64,000 nt of DNA, taken from contig JBFLXY010000009.1 in the NCBI GenBank assembly GCA_040757055.1, positions 62,001 through 126,000 of the forward strand. The letters run 5' to 3'. The notes under the pieces are model-generated. The model did no database searches. It saw only the letters and a program-made list of their open reading frames with translations, and was not told where the DNA came from. This document shows, piece by piece, positions 27,749 through 36,584 of this stretch (within the stretch, counting starts at the first letter, position 1; every line of letters begins with the position of its first letter). The stretch is from JAJZRJ01 sp040757055. GTDB lineage: Bacteria > Desulfobacterota > Desulfobulbia > Desulfobulbales > Desulfurivibrionaceae. A program made the position numbers and the translations under genes.

Positions 27749-30151
27749 ATGAACGACAACGCAAACGACCAGGAAAAACAGGCCGAGGCTCAGGAGCCGA
27801 AGGCGAATCCCGGCGGCAGGGTGAATCCGGCCGAGGTGCCGGTGCCCGAGGAGTTGCCCGTGCTGCCGGTGCACGGTTTTGTCTTCTTTCCCGGCATGGG
27901 CTTCCCGCTGCAGATCAACCATCCGGTTTCCAAGCAGCTCGTTGACGACGCCATCCTGGCGGATCGTCTGGTGGCGGTGCTCACCCACAAGCGAGGGGAG
28001 GAAGGAGAGGAGCCGCAGACCCCGGAAAGCGACCATCTCTATCAGGTCGGCGTGGTGGGCTACCTCCACAAGCTGATCAAGTCGGACGAAGGCGCCTACC
28101 AGGTGCTGATGAGCGCGGTGAAGAAGCTGCGGGTCCGCGAGTTCACCCAGCAGCAGCCGTACCTTAAGGCCCGGGTCGAGATCATTCCCATGACAGAGGC
28201 CGAAGACCAGGAGACCGAGGCCCTGGTAATGAGCCTGCGCAACCAGTTCAAGAAGATGTCCGAACTGGGGGGCGCCCCGGCCGAACTGGCCGCCACCGTG
28301 GCCTCGCTCGACAATCCCTTTTACGTTGCCTACCTCATCATCTCCCAGCTCAACCTCTCCATCGAAGAGGAGCAGGAGGTGCTCGAAATCGATGAGATCA
28401 AGCAACTGCTGCGCCGCACAGGCCGCGAATTGAACAAGAAGCTCGAAACCGTGGAAATGAGCCACGAGATCCAGAAGTCCATGAAGGAAGACATGGACAA
28501 GAAGCAGAAGGAGTTCTTTCTGCGCGAGCAGTTGAAGGCGATCCGGAAGGAGCTGGGCGAGGAGGACGAAAACCTCGATCTCACCGAACTCAAGGCCAGG
28601 CTGGCCAAGGCCGAGTTGACCGAGGAGGCGCGCAAGACCGCGGAAAAGGAGGTGGACCGCCTGAGCCGCATTTCACCTTCGTCGCCGGAATATACCGTAA
28701 GCCGCACCTATCTGGACTGGATTCTCGACCTGCCGTGGACCAAGACCACGCCGGACAACCTGGACATCGACCGGGCGCAGCAGACGCTGGATCAGGACCA
28801 CTACGGGCTCAAGGATATCAAGAAGCGGATCATCGAGTTCCTGGCGGTGCGCAAGCTGAAACAGGACATGCACGGCCCCATCCTCTGCTTTGTCGGCCCC
28901 CCTGGCGTGGGCAAGACCTCGCTGGGCCAGTCCATCGCCCGCAGCATGGGCCGCAACTTCGTCCGCATCTCTTTAGGCGGCGTGCGGGACGAGGCGGAAA
29001 TCCGCGGCCACCGCCGTACCTACATCGGCGCCCTGCCGGGTCGCATCATCCAGAGCCTGAAAAAGGCCGGCTCCGCCAATCCGCTTTTCATGCTGGACGA
29101 GATCGACAAGCTCGGCATGGACTTCCGCGGCGACCCTTCCTCGGCGCTGCTGGAGGTGCTGGACCCGGAGCAGAACTTCTCCTTTTCCGACCACTACCTC
29201 GAAATCACCTTCGACCTCTCCAAGGTGATGTTCATCACCACCGCCAACGTGCTGGACAACATCCCCGGCCCGCTGCGCGACCGCATGGAGGTGATCGAGC
29301 TGGCCGGCTACACCGACGAGGAAAAGCTGATGATCGCCAAGCGCCACCTGCTGCCCAAGCAACTGGAGGCGAACGCCATCACCACCGACGACGTGGCCTT
29401 CAGCGACGAGGCGATCCGCGCCATCATCCGCTCCTACACGCGGGAGGCGGGGGTGCGCAACCTGGAACGCAAGATCGGCGGTGTGTGCCGCGGCGTGGCC
29501 CGCGAGATCGTGGGCGGCAAGAGCGGCCTCTTTCAGATCGAGCCCGAAAGCCTGGACCGCTATCTCGGCCCGGCCCAGTTCTTCTCCGAGACCAAGGCGC
29601 GCACCTGGGGGCCGGGGTTGGCCACCGGCCTGGCCTGGACGCCGGTGGGCGGCGAGCTGCTCTTTATCGAGGCGGCCAAGATGAAGGGCAAGGGCGGCCT
29701 AATGCTCACCGGCAAGCTGGGCGATGTGATGAAGGAGTCGGCCAATGCGGCGCTCACCTTTATCCGCTCCCACGCGGAATCGCTGGGGATTGACGAAAAA
29801 CTCTTTGCCGAGCACGACCTTCACGTTCACGTGCCGGAAGGGGCCATTCCCAAGGACGGCCCCTCGGCCGGCGTGGCCATGACCGTGGCATTGACGTCAC
29901 TCCTCACCGGCAAGACCGTGCGCCAGAACCTGGCCATGACCGGCGAGATCACCCTGCGGGGCGACGTGCTGCCCGTGGGCGGCATCAAGGAAAAGGTGCT
30001 GGCCGCGGTGCGGGCCGGCATCACCACCCTCATCCTGCCGCGCATCAACGAAAAGGACACCGTGGAACTGCCGGACAACGTGAAGGAAGGGCTCACCTTC
30101 CATTACGTTCACGACATCAAGGAGGCCCTGGCCGTGGCGTTGGAAGGGTAA
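27749..30151 (+). CDS. lon: ATP-dependent protease Lon
   Basis: An 800-residue cytoplasmic protease. The N-terminal substrate domain starts near residue 35 (VLPVHGFVFFPGM). Walker A GPPGVGKTS is near residue 381, with FMLDEIDKLGMDFRGDP downstream. The C-terminal protease domain has the catalytic dyad Ser706 (KDGPSAGV) and Lys749 (GGIKEKVLAA), with the same 43-residue spacing as the E. coli enzyme. It degrades damaged and regulatory proteins. The acidic, Glu-rich leader (first 30 residues) is not part of the common core. Confidence 0.97.
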   Translation: MNDNANDQEKQAEAQEPKANPGGRVNPAEVPVPEELPVLPVHGFVFFPGMGFPLQINHPVSKQLVDDAILADRLVAVLTHKRGEEGEEPQTPESDHLYQVGVVGYLHKLIKSDEGAYQVLMSAVKKLRVREFTQQQPYLKARVEIIPMTEAEDQETEALVMSLRNQFKKMSELGGAPAELAATVASLDNPFYVAYLIISQLNLSIEEEQEVLEIDEIKQLLRRTGRELNKKLETVEMSHEIQKSMKEDMDKKQKEFFLREQLKAIRKELGEEDENLDLTELKARLAKAELTEEARKTAEKEVDRLSRISPSSPEYTVSRTYLDWILDLPWTKTTPDNLDIDRAQQTLDQDHYGLKDIKKRIIEFLAVRKLKQDMHGPILCFVGPPGVGKTSLGQSIARSMGRNFVRISLGGVRDEAEIRGHRRTYIGALPGRIIQSLKKAGSANPLFMLDEIDKLGMDFRGDPSSALLEVLDPEQNFSFSDHYLEITFDLSKVMFITTANVLDNIPGPLRDRMEVIELAGYTDEEKLMIAKRHLLPKQLEANAITTDDVAFSDEAIRAIIRSYTREAGVRNLERKIGGVCRGVAREIVGGKSGLFQIEPESLDRYLGPAQFFSETKARTWGPGLATGLAWTPVGGELLFIEAAKMKGKGGLMLTGKLGDVMKESANAALTFIRSHAESLGIDEKLFAEHDLHVHVPEGAIPKDGPSAGVAMTVALTSLLTGKTVRQNLAMTGEITLRGDVLPVGGIKEKVLAAVRAGITTLILPRINEKDTVELPDNVKEGLTFHYVHDIKEALAVALEG

Positions 30152-30167
30152 GTGTTGGAATAGGCAG

Positions 30168-30830
30168 ATGAAGCGTCAATATCTCGGGGATTCCAAAGAT
30201 AGCTTTAAGTGGGATTACCACCATTTCTTAGTGGATCATCTTGGATATAGTCAATTCAAGATCGCGTGGATGATGACACCAGATGACCATGGCCCTGATG
30301 GCAAGACGTCGCCTGAGCTTTTTCCCGCGAGCCCTGAGGTGCTCACTTTCTGCAAACAGTTGCGTTTGTGTCGAGAGCCTACCTTGCTCTCTGAATTGCC
30401 GTCAGTTACTGGCGCAGGTTATTCGGTCAGCTTTCACATGCCGGACGAATATTTTGGAAAAAATAACCGTGATACATACTTTTCAGGCATTGAATTGAAA
30501 TCTGGGCAAGTGTTGTTCTTCGACCCCGACAACGGATTCGAGCCCGAACGAAATTTTTCTGAGAAACATCTTCGCTACATGGAATTGGAGAAAATTGTTA
30601 GTGGTGCACCGACAAGATCTGTGGCTACCGTATTTCAGCATCATCGGAGGAGAAGATTTCCTGATGATTTTTCGCGCATTAGTGAACGCCTTTCGGTTGG
30701 GCACATCACCGCAATTTATTGGCATTCTTTGATGTTTGTTTGCGTGTCGTCGTCCTCCGAAACCATCTCGCAGGTTAGAGAAATTAATCGTGATTACGCA
30801 AAAAATCGTCCGGTAAAGATTCTCGCTTAA
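30168..30830 (+). CDS. Hypothetical protein on an AT-rich island
   Basis: A 220-residue soluble protein that I do not recognise. It contains YLGDSKDSFKWDYHHFLVDH near the N-terminus, a MTPDDHGPDGKTSPELFP segment, FFDPDNGFEP in the middle and a basic HHRRRRFPDDF stretch later. There is no signal peptide or membrane segment. Base composition differs sharply from its neighbours: about 42% G+C by hand count over 30181-30240, against clearly over 60% in lon. Codons such as TTA, AAA and ATT are frequent, so it was probably acquired horizontally. It starts 16 bases after lon with only a weak ribosome site. Confidence 0.6.
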   Translation: MKRQYLGDSKDSFKWDYHHFLVDHLGYSQFKIAWMMTPDDHGPDGKTSPELFPASPEVLTFCKQLRLCREPTLLSELPSVTGAGYSVSFHMPDEYFGKNNRDTYFSGIELKSGQVLFFDPDNGFEPERNFSEKHLRYMELEKIVSGAPTRSVATVFQHHRRRRFPDDFSRISERLSVGHITAIYWHSLMFVCVSSSSETISQVREINRDYAKNRPVKILA

Positions 30831-30880
30831 AATTGAAGAGAAGCTGAGTTGTTTTCTTTCCTGTGAAAGGAGCTTCTGCC

Positions 30881-31417
30881 ATGGCCAAGAAATCCTTTCC
30901 CCTCTCCAAGGTCTATACCCTTCTTGAACCAGGGCCGGTGGTGCTGCTCTCCACATTCCACGCTGATCGCGCCAATATCATGGCCATGTCGTGGCACTCC
31001 ATGCTCGAATTCGAGCCGCCGCTCATCGGCTGCGTCATCAGCAACCGCAACCACAGCTTCGACATGCTGGAGGCCTCCGGGGAGTGCGTCATCAACATCC
31101 CCACTGTCGAGATCGCGGAACAGGTGGTGGGTTGCGGCAATTGCTCCGGCAAGAAGATCGACAAGTTCCAGAACTTCGGCCTCACCCCCAAGCCCGCCAA
31201 GCACGTCAAGGCGCCGCTCATCGACGAATGCTACGCCAATCTCGAATGCCGGGTCTACGACTCCAGCATGGTGGATGAGTATTGCCTCTTTGTGCTGGAG
31301 GTGGTCAAGGCGTGGGTTGACCCGGAGGTGAAAGAACCGCGCACCCTCCACCATTGCGGCAAGGGCACCTTCATGGTGGCCGGCGAGCGGATCAAACTGC
31401 CTTCGAAGATGAAGTAG
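30881..31417 (+). CDS. Flavin reductase-like FMN-binding protein
   Basis: A 178-residue protein of the flavin reductase/split-barrel family: PGPVVLLST, NIMAMSWHSMLEFEPPLIGC, an FDMLEASGECVINIP segment and a GCGNCSGKK cysteine cluster. The ATG at 30881 is chosen because AAAGGAG precedes it at the proper distance; an upstream in-frame start at 30863 has none. It would bind FMN and move electrons, perhaps as an NAD(P)H:flavin oxidoreductase. No partner gene is adjacent. Confidence 0.82.
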   Translation: MAKKSFPLSKVYTLLEPGPVVLLSTFHADRANIMAMSWHSMLEFEPPLIGCVISNRNHSFDMLEASGECVINIPTVEIAEQVVGCGNCSGKKIDKFQNFGLTPKPAKHVKAPLIDECYANLECRVYDSSMVDEYCLFVLEVVKAWVDPEVKEPRTLHHCGKGTFMVAGERIKLPSKMK

Positions 31418-31554
31418 GTTGGGTTTCTTCGCAAACCTCTGTTCCTCGGTGCGGTCATCCCGGATTCCCTGAAAATTTTTTCAAAGCACTGGTGTCGGGA
31501 ACTCGCGCCGACTGACGGTTTTAAATCCTTGCCTCCTGGGCGATTGCGCTTGGG

Positions 31555-31586
31555 TTGACAATGCTGGGTGTGCCCTTTAGTATAAT
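31555..31586 (+). promoter_or_regulatory. Strong promoter for the glucosylglycerate operon
   Basis: A perfect TTGACA (31555-31560), a 17-base spacer and TAGTAT (31578-31583) overlap a perfect TATAAT (31581-31586). Transcription would begin near 31590, so the ATG at 31590 cannot be the normal translation start, and the start is moved to 31656. The 238 bases from 31418 to 31655 otherwise hold no gene, only a small AT-rich hairpin near 31470-31485. Confidence 0.65.
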
Positions 31587-31655
31587 ACGATGGGATGCCG
31601 AGCTTCAGGTTATGGTCTGTTGAAATGCTCGTCCACCGGGCATTTTCAGGCAGAT

Positions 31656-32474
31656 GTGCGTCCGCATCCTCTGGTGTTCAGCGATCTCGACGGCACTCTG
31701 CTCGATCACCACACATATTCGTATGCCGGGGCCGTAAGCGCCCTGGAACGTCTGCGGAAATCGGATATTCCGCTGATTCTCACCTCCAGCAAGACCCGGG
31801 CCGAGATTGAGGCCCTGCAGCAGCGGATTCAGCTCGAATATCCCTTTATCGTGGAAAATGGCGGCGGTCTCGTTTTTCCGCCTGCGTACGATGCGTTGGC
31901 TTTGCCGCAGGCCGAAGCCGTGGAACATGGCCGCATGCTCCGCCTGGGCAGGCCGTATGCCGAAATTCGCCGCTTTTTTGCCACGGTGCAGGAACAGTTC
32001 CAGCTCCGGGGCTTCGGCGATATGGGATGCGAGGAGGTCGCGGCCCGTACCGGCCTTACTGCCGCCGAGGCGGCCTTGGCCAGCAGGCGTGAATTCAGCG
32101 AGCCCTTTGTCTTTCAGGTCAGGGAGAGACCGGACGAGCTGGCGGCAATGGCCGCGACTCATGGCCTGGCGCTGACCAAAGGCGGCCGTTTTTACCACCT
32201 GCTGGCGGCCGACCAGGACAAAGGCCGCGCTGTCCGAGCGGCCCGGGAAATCTTTGCGGCCAGCGGCTATGCCATCCGCTGCGCCATTGGCCTGGGCGAC
32301 AGCGCCAACGATTGCGAAATGCTGGCGGCGGTCGATATCCCGGTCCTCATCCCTCATCCGGACGGGCAGTTCGAACCACTTGCTCTTCCCGGCTTGCGCC
32401 GGGCTCCGGCCCCGGGCAGCCAGGGCTGGGGAACGATGATCCATCAGCTCCTCGACGAGCTGGAAAGGAGCTGA
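31656..32474 (+). CDS. HAD phosphatase, mannosyl/glucosyl-3-phosphoglycerate phosphatase type
   Basis: A 272-residue HAD hydrolase of the Cof/MPGP type. Motif I is FSDLDGTLLD with the nucleophile Asp, motif II is LTSSKT, and the late motif is GLGDSANDCEM. VENGGGLVF in the cap region is typical of mannosyl-3-phosphoglycerate phosphatase. It would dephosphorylate the product of the adjacent GT81 synthase to yield glucosylglycerate, a compatible solute. The GTG at 31656 (preceded by CAGG) is preferred over ATG 31590, which lies about 4 bases after the -10 box. First gene of a four-gene operon. Confidence 0.82.
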   Translation: MRPHPLVFSDLDGTLLDHHTYSYAGAVSALERLRKSDIPLILTSSKTRAEIEALQQRIQLEYPFIVENGGGLVFPPAYDALALPQAEAVEHGRMLRLGRPYAEIRRFFATVQEQFQLRGFGDMGCEEVAARTGLTAAEAALASRREFSEPFVFQVRERPDELAAMAATHGLALTKGGRFYHLLAADQDKGRAVRAAREIFAASGYAIRCAIGLGDSANDCEMLAAVDIPVLIPHPDGQFEPLALPGLRRAPAPGSQGWGTMIHQLLDELERS

Positions 32475-32520
32475 CTACACTTTTCAGGCGGCATAGTCGC
32501 CCAACCCCAAGGAGGACGCC

Positions 32521-33783
32521 ATGACCGACTTTCATCAGCAAGGCAGTTTTACCACGCTCCATGCACTCTACGAGGCATTCGACCGCGACGAGTACCTTGC
32601 CTGCCTCGAACACAAGCTGAAGGAATATTCCGCCCATCTCAACATCAGCCTGCTGCTGCCCTGCCTGTATGCGGAAATGCAACGGCCCGAAGTGCTCGAC
32701 CCCATCGTTCAGAACATCAAGGCCACCAAGTACCTTTCCAGCGTGGTAGTGGCCGTGGGTGGCACCACTGGAGAGGATCAGTTCAAGGAGGCCAGGGATT
32801 ATTTCCGGCAACTGCGCACCAAGGACCGTGAGGTCAAAATCGTCTGGATCGATGGCCCGCGCATCCAGAAGATACTGAACACCATCCGCAGCCGTGACAT
32901 CTCGGTGGGGGTGCAGGGCAAGGGGCAGTCGGTGTGGATCACTCTGGGCTACATCCTGGGCCGGGAGGTGGCCGACGTGGTGGCACTGCACGACTGCGAC
33001 ATCGTCACCTACGACCGGTTGCTGCTCGGCCGCCTCATCGAGCCGGTGGCCAATCCCAACAACGATTTCGAGTTCTGCAAGGGCTACTATGCCCGCATCT
33101 CGCCGGCCGAACGGGCGATGAAGGGGCGGGTGACCCGGCTTTTCGTGGTGCCCTTTGTGGACGCCATGCAGAAGATCATGCGCGAGCGGGGCTTCGGGGA
33201 GTTGGAAAAATTCTTTGCCTATCACCGTTCGTTCAATTATCCGCTGGCCGGCGAATTCAGCTTTTCCACCCGGCTGGCGCGCAGCATCAACATCGCCTAC
33301 GACTGGGGGCTGGAGGTGAGCACCCTCTCCGAGGTTTACAACCGGGTCCATTCGCGCAAGATTGCCCAGGTGGATCTGGCCAGCAACTATGAGCACAAAC
33401 ACCAGGAAATCTCGGCCGAGGACGCCCAGCGCGGCCTGCATCGCATGGTGGTGGATATTGCCAAGTTCTACCTCAACTACATGCGCGCCCACGGCTTTGC
33501 CCTGGACGACGCCACCATCGACATGATCCTCCACACCTACTATCAGAATGCCCTGCTCCTCATCAAAGGGTACAGCGACGATGCCGAGGTCAACAACCTG
33601 ATCTACGACCGCTACCAGGAGGAGATGGCGGTGCAGCATTTCCGGGGCTTTCTCTGGACCGCCTGGGAACAGTGCAAGGGGCCGCACGAGGAGAGCCAGA
33701 TTCCTTCGTGGAACCGGGTGCTCTACAGCCTCCCAGATATTTACGGCCAGCTCATCGCGGCGGTGGAGAAGGACAATCGATGA
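32521..33783 (+). CDS. gpgS: Glucosyl-3-phosphoglycerate synthase (GT81-like)
   Basis: A 420-residue GT-A glycosyltransferase. Landmarks are LLLPCLYAEMQRPEVLDPIV, the nucleotide/metal motif HDCD (Asp158, Asp160), EFCKGYYARI, GRVTRLFVVPFVDAM, YPLAGEFSFSTRLAR and NYEHKHQ. The pattern fits glucosyl-3-phosphoglycerate synthases of the Persephonella/Methanococcoides kind, which transfer glucose from NDP-glucose to 3-phosphoglycerate. It is not like the GT55 mannosyl enzymes. An AAGGAGG ribosome site precedes the ATG. Its stop overlaps the next gene by 4 bases. Confidence 0.82.
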   Translation: MTDFHQQGSFTTLHALYEAFDRDEYLACLEHKLKEYSAHLNISLLLPCLYAEMQRPEVLDPIVQNIKATKYLSSVVVAVGGTTGEDQFKEARDYFRQLRTKDREVKIVWIDGPRIQKILNTIRSRDISVGVQGKGQSVWITLGYILGREVADVVALHDCDIVTYDRLLLGRLIEPVANPNNDFEFCKGYYARISPAERAMKGRVTRLFVVPFVDAMQKIMRERGFGELEKFFAYHRSFNYPLAGEFSFSTRLARSINIAYDWGLEVSTLSEVYNRVHSRKIAQVDLASNYEHKHQEISAEDAQRGLHRMVVDIAKFYLNYMRAHGFALDDATIDMILHTYYQNALLLIKGYSDDAEVNNLIYDRYQEEMAVQHFRGFLWTAWEQCKGPHEESQIPSWNRVLYSLPDIYGQLIAAVEKDNR

Positions 33784-35120
33784 CCAGCGCCACCGGGGAA
33801 ACCGGCCGATCGCTGGCGCACCGCCTTTTTGAGGCCGCGCTGCAGGCGGTGCAGCCGGAGGCTCTGGTCCGCGGCAGCGTACGGATCGCGGGGGACACCC
33901 TCTGGATCGGTGCGCATGTGGTGGAACTGCGGCCGGATCAAAGGCTGTGGGTCTTCGGCAGCGGCAAGGCCTCCGCCGCCATGGCCAGTGCGGTGGAGGC
34001 CGTTTTGGGTGACCGTCTCGCCGGGGGGCAGGTGGTGTGTTCCCACCTTGCCGGCCAACATCCCCGTTGTATTGAAGTGCTGCTGGGCGACCATCCGGTG
34101 CCTTCCGAAGCGAGCGTCCAGAGCACCACTCGCCTCTGGCAGAGCATGACGAGCCTTGGAGAGGAGGATTTTTTTCTGTTCCTCCTCTCCGGCGGCTCCT
34201 CAGCCCTGCTGGAACTGCCGTTGCCGCCCTTGACCCTGGCCGAGGTGCAGCAGGTTACCACCATGCTGCTGCACCGCGGGGTGGCGATCGAGGGCGTGAA
34301 TACGGTGCGCAAGCACCTGTCGCTGGTCAAGGGCGGCCGGCTGGGCGCAGCAGTGAAGGCTTCGGGGGCGGTCCTGGTGCTCTCTGACGTGATAGGCGAC
34401 GATTTCGCCACCATAGGCTCCGGGCCGTTGTTTCTCGACCCCACCACCTTTGCCGACGCGCACCGGGTGTTGCAGGAGCATGCATTGTGGCAGGAGGTGC
34501 CCGAAAGGGTCCGGGCCATTCTCTCCGAGGGGTGCCAGGGGGGGCGACCCGATACCCCAAAGGCCGTGAATCCCCGAGTGAGCCATCACCTGATCGGCAG
34601 CAACACCCTCGCCCTGCAGGCTGCAAAACGGCAGGCCGAAGAAGAGGGAACAACGGCACACGTCATGACCAGCCGCCTGCATGGCGAGGCGCGCGAGGTG
34701 GCCCGGGTGCTGGTCGCCCTTGCCAGCGAAATCCGGGAGACCGGCAACCCTTTTCCCGCGCCGGTGGCGTTGCTCTTTGGCGGCGAGACCACAGTGACGG
34801 TTACCGGCAGGGGCAGAGGCGGGCGCAATCAGGAACTCGCCCTGGCCGCGCTTCTGGAGATCGGCGATACCGACGGCATCCGGCTTCTCGCGGCCGGCAC
34901 CGACGGCATCGACGGCAACTCTACCGCGGCGGGCGCGGTGGCCGATGCCACGATCTGGCGCCAGACCCGGGCGCAGGGGCTCGATCCGGCATCCTTCCTC
35001 GCCGACAACGATGCCAACACCTTGTTCAGTCGGGCCGGCGGGCTGGTGGTCACCGGTCCCACCGGCACCAACGTCATGGATATCGTCATCCTCACCATTG
35101 AGCCCAAGGAGGCACCATGA
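33780..35120 (+). CDS. Glycerate 2-kinase (MOFRL family)
   Basis: A 446-residue type-2 glycerate kinase with the N-terminal domain motifs VFGSGKAS, LLSGGSSALLE, NTVRKHLSLVKGG and VLSDVIGDD, and a C-terminal MOFRL domain (GGETTVTVTGRGRGGRNQEL, AAGTDGIDGNSTAAGA). It phosphorylates D-glycerate to 2-phosphoglycerate. Lying between two glycosyltransferases with 4-base overlaps on both sides, it probably recycles or balances the glycerate used as, or released from, the sugar-glycerate solute. Confidence 0.9.
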   Translation: MTSATGETGRSLAHRLFEAALQAVQPEALVRGSVRIAGDTLWIGAHVVELRPDQRLWVFGSGKASAAMASAVEAVLGDRLAGGQVVCSHLAGQHPRCIEVLLGDHPVPSEASVQSTTRLWQSMTSLGEEDFFLFLLSGGSSALLELPLPPLTLAEVQQVTTMLLHRGVAIEGVNTVRKHLSLVKGGRLGAAVKASGAVLVLSDVIGDDFATIGSGPLFLDPTTFADAHRVLQEHALWQEVPERVRAILSEGCQGGRPDTPKAVNPRVSHHLIGSNTLALQAAKRQAEEEGTTAHVMTSRLHGEAREVARVLVALASEIRETGNPFPAPVALLFGGETTVTVTGRGRGGRNQELALAALLEIGDTDGIRLLAAGTDGIDGNSTAAGAVADATIWRQTRAQGLDPASFLADNDANTLFSRAGGLVVTGPTGTNVMDIVILTIEPKEAP

Positions 35121-36403
35121 GCCGCGACGGACGTTTTTCCACCGCCCTGCGGGAAGATGCCCGCAAGCAGATCGAACGGTTGGGGGAGGCCGACATCGTG
35201 ATCGGCATTCCCTGCTACTACAGCGACACCTCGGTGGCCCACGTGATCACGCAGGTGGCGGATGGCCTGGAGCGCCACTATCCGGACAAAAAGGCCCTGA
35301 TTCTCATCGCCGACGGCGGCTCCACCGACGACACCCGGGAGGTGGCCCGGAGGGTGCCGGCGCATGACTTCAACATCGACATCATCGTCACCATCTACCG
35401 CGGCGTGCCGGGCAAGGGGTCGGCCCTCCGCGCGGTTTTCGAGGCAAGCAGATTTCTCCGCGCCAGGGCGGTGGCGGTCTTCGATTCGGACCTCAGGTCC
35501 ATCAGCCACGGGTGGGTGCGAAACGTCCTGGAGCCGATCTTTGCCGGCTACGATTTTGTCGCTCCGGAGTATTCACGGTACAAGTTCGACGGCACCATCA
35601 CCAATACCATTGCCTACAACCTCACCAGGGCGCTTTACGGCGTCAACATCCGCCAGCCCATCGGCGGCGATTTCGGCCTTTCGCTGCCCATGGTCCGCCA
35701 TTATCTCGACCAGGAGGAGGTGTGGAAGAGCGATATTGCCAAGTTCGGGGTGGACATCTGGATGACCACCACGGCCATCACCGGCGGCTTCAAGCTCTGC
35801 CAGGCAAAACTTGGCGCCAAGATCCACGGCGAAAAGGATCCGGCCGCTGACCTTGGCCCCATGTTTCGCGAGGTGGTAGGAACCATCTTTGCGCTGATGG
35901 CAAAGAACGAGGCTTACTGGAGCAAGGCCGGCAAAACCGTCACCCCGCCGTCCTTGGGCGAGGCCACCGGCCAGCCTCCGGAGCCTTTCGCCGTCGATCA
36001 GCAGCAGTTGGTCGCATACTTCAAAACCGGCTATCGCAACTTCGGCGCGGTCTGGAAGAACATCATCGAGCCGGAGGATTTCAGGGTCGTGGAATCGCTG
36101 GCCAGGTCGCGCACCAAAAAGCGGCTGAGTCTGCCGCTGGAAACCTGGGTGCGCATCGTCTACCGCTATGCTGCCCATTGCTGCGCGGCAGAGCGCCAGC
36201 GCATGAAAATCATCGACACCATGATCCCGCTCTACAACGCCCGGGTCGCCTCCCTGGTGGCCGAACTGGAGAGCATGGACCAGCAGCAGGCCGAGGCGTA
36301 TTACGACAGTCAGGCCAGGGTGTTCGAACGGATGAAGCCGTATCTGCTCGGCATTTGGCCGAAAAGGGGAGATGGACCGCCGGCGCCGCCGGAAGGGCGC
36401 TGA
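35117..36403 (+). CDS. GT-A glycosyltransferase, glucosylglycerate synthase-like
   Basis: A 428-residue glycosyltransferase with ADIVIGIPCYYSD, LILIADGGSTDDT, a GVPGKGSALRAVFEAS segment, the metal motif FDSDLRSIS, and YKFDGTITNTIAYNL followed by NIRQPIGGDFGLS. The pattern resembles single-step glucosylglycerate synthases (NDP-glucose plus D-glycerate) and related mannosylglucosylglycerate enzymes. The exact donor and acceptor cannot be decided by reading. Last gene of the operon, followed by a terminator. Confidence 0.72.
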   Translation: MSRDGRFSTALREDARKQIERLGEADIVIGIPCYYSDTSVAHVITQVADGLERHYPDKKALILIADGGSTDDTREVARRVPAHDFNIDIIVTIYRGVPGKGSALRAVFEASRFLRARAVAVFDSDLRSISHGWVRNVLEPIFAGYDFVAPEYSRYKFDGTITNTIAYNLTRALYGVNIRQPIGGDFGLSLPMVRHYLDQEEVWKSDIAKFGVDIWMTTTAITGGFKLCQAKLGAKIHGEKDPAADLGPMFREVVGTIFALMAKNEAYWSKAGKTVTPPSLGEATGQPPEPFAVDQQQLVAYFKTGYRNFGAVWKNIIEPEDFRVVESLARSRTKKRLSLPLETWVRIVYRYAAHCCAAERQRMKIIDTMIPLYNARVASLVAELESMDQQQAEAYYDSQARVFERMKPYLLGIWPKRGDGPPAPPEGR

Positions 36404-36427
36404 GGGGGCGCAGGGCTTTCGGAGAGC

Positions 36428-36470
36428 GGCCTGGTGGGGCACAACAGGCCCACGCCACGGCCTTTTCTCT
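36428..36470 (+). terminator. Probable terminator of the glucosylglycerate operon
   Basis: An imperfect GC-rich hairpin (left arm from 36428, right arm ending at 36462, with small bulges) is followed by TTTTCTCTCTT. It lies 25 bases after the last stop codon of the operon. Confidence 0.5.
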
Positions 36471-36471
36471 C

Positions 36472-36500
36472 TTGACAACCGCCCCCCTCTTTCATAACCA
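36472..36500 (+). promoter_or_regulatory. Possible promoter of the haem sensor kinase
   Basis: TTGACA at 36472-36477 with a 17-base spacer to TAACCA at 36495-36500. The -35 box is perfect and the -10 box weak. It lies directly after the terminator and 84 bases before the kinase start codon. Confidence 0.4.
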
Positions 36501-36584
36501 TGGAGAGCAGGCCGCCATCCTGCGACACGCCAGCTTGCCGCTCGGACAGGCCGGGAAAAAGCAACCTACTCCGACGGAGTCTCC

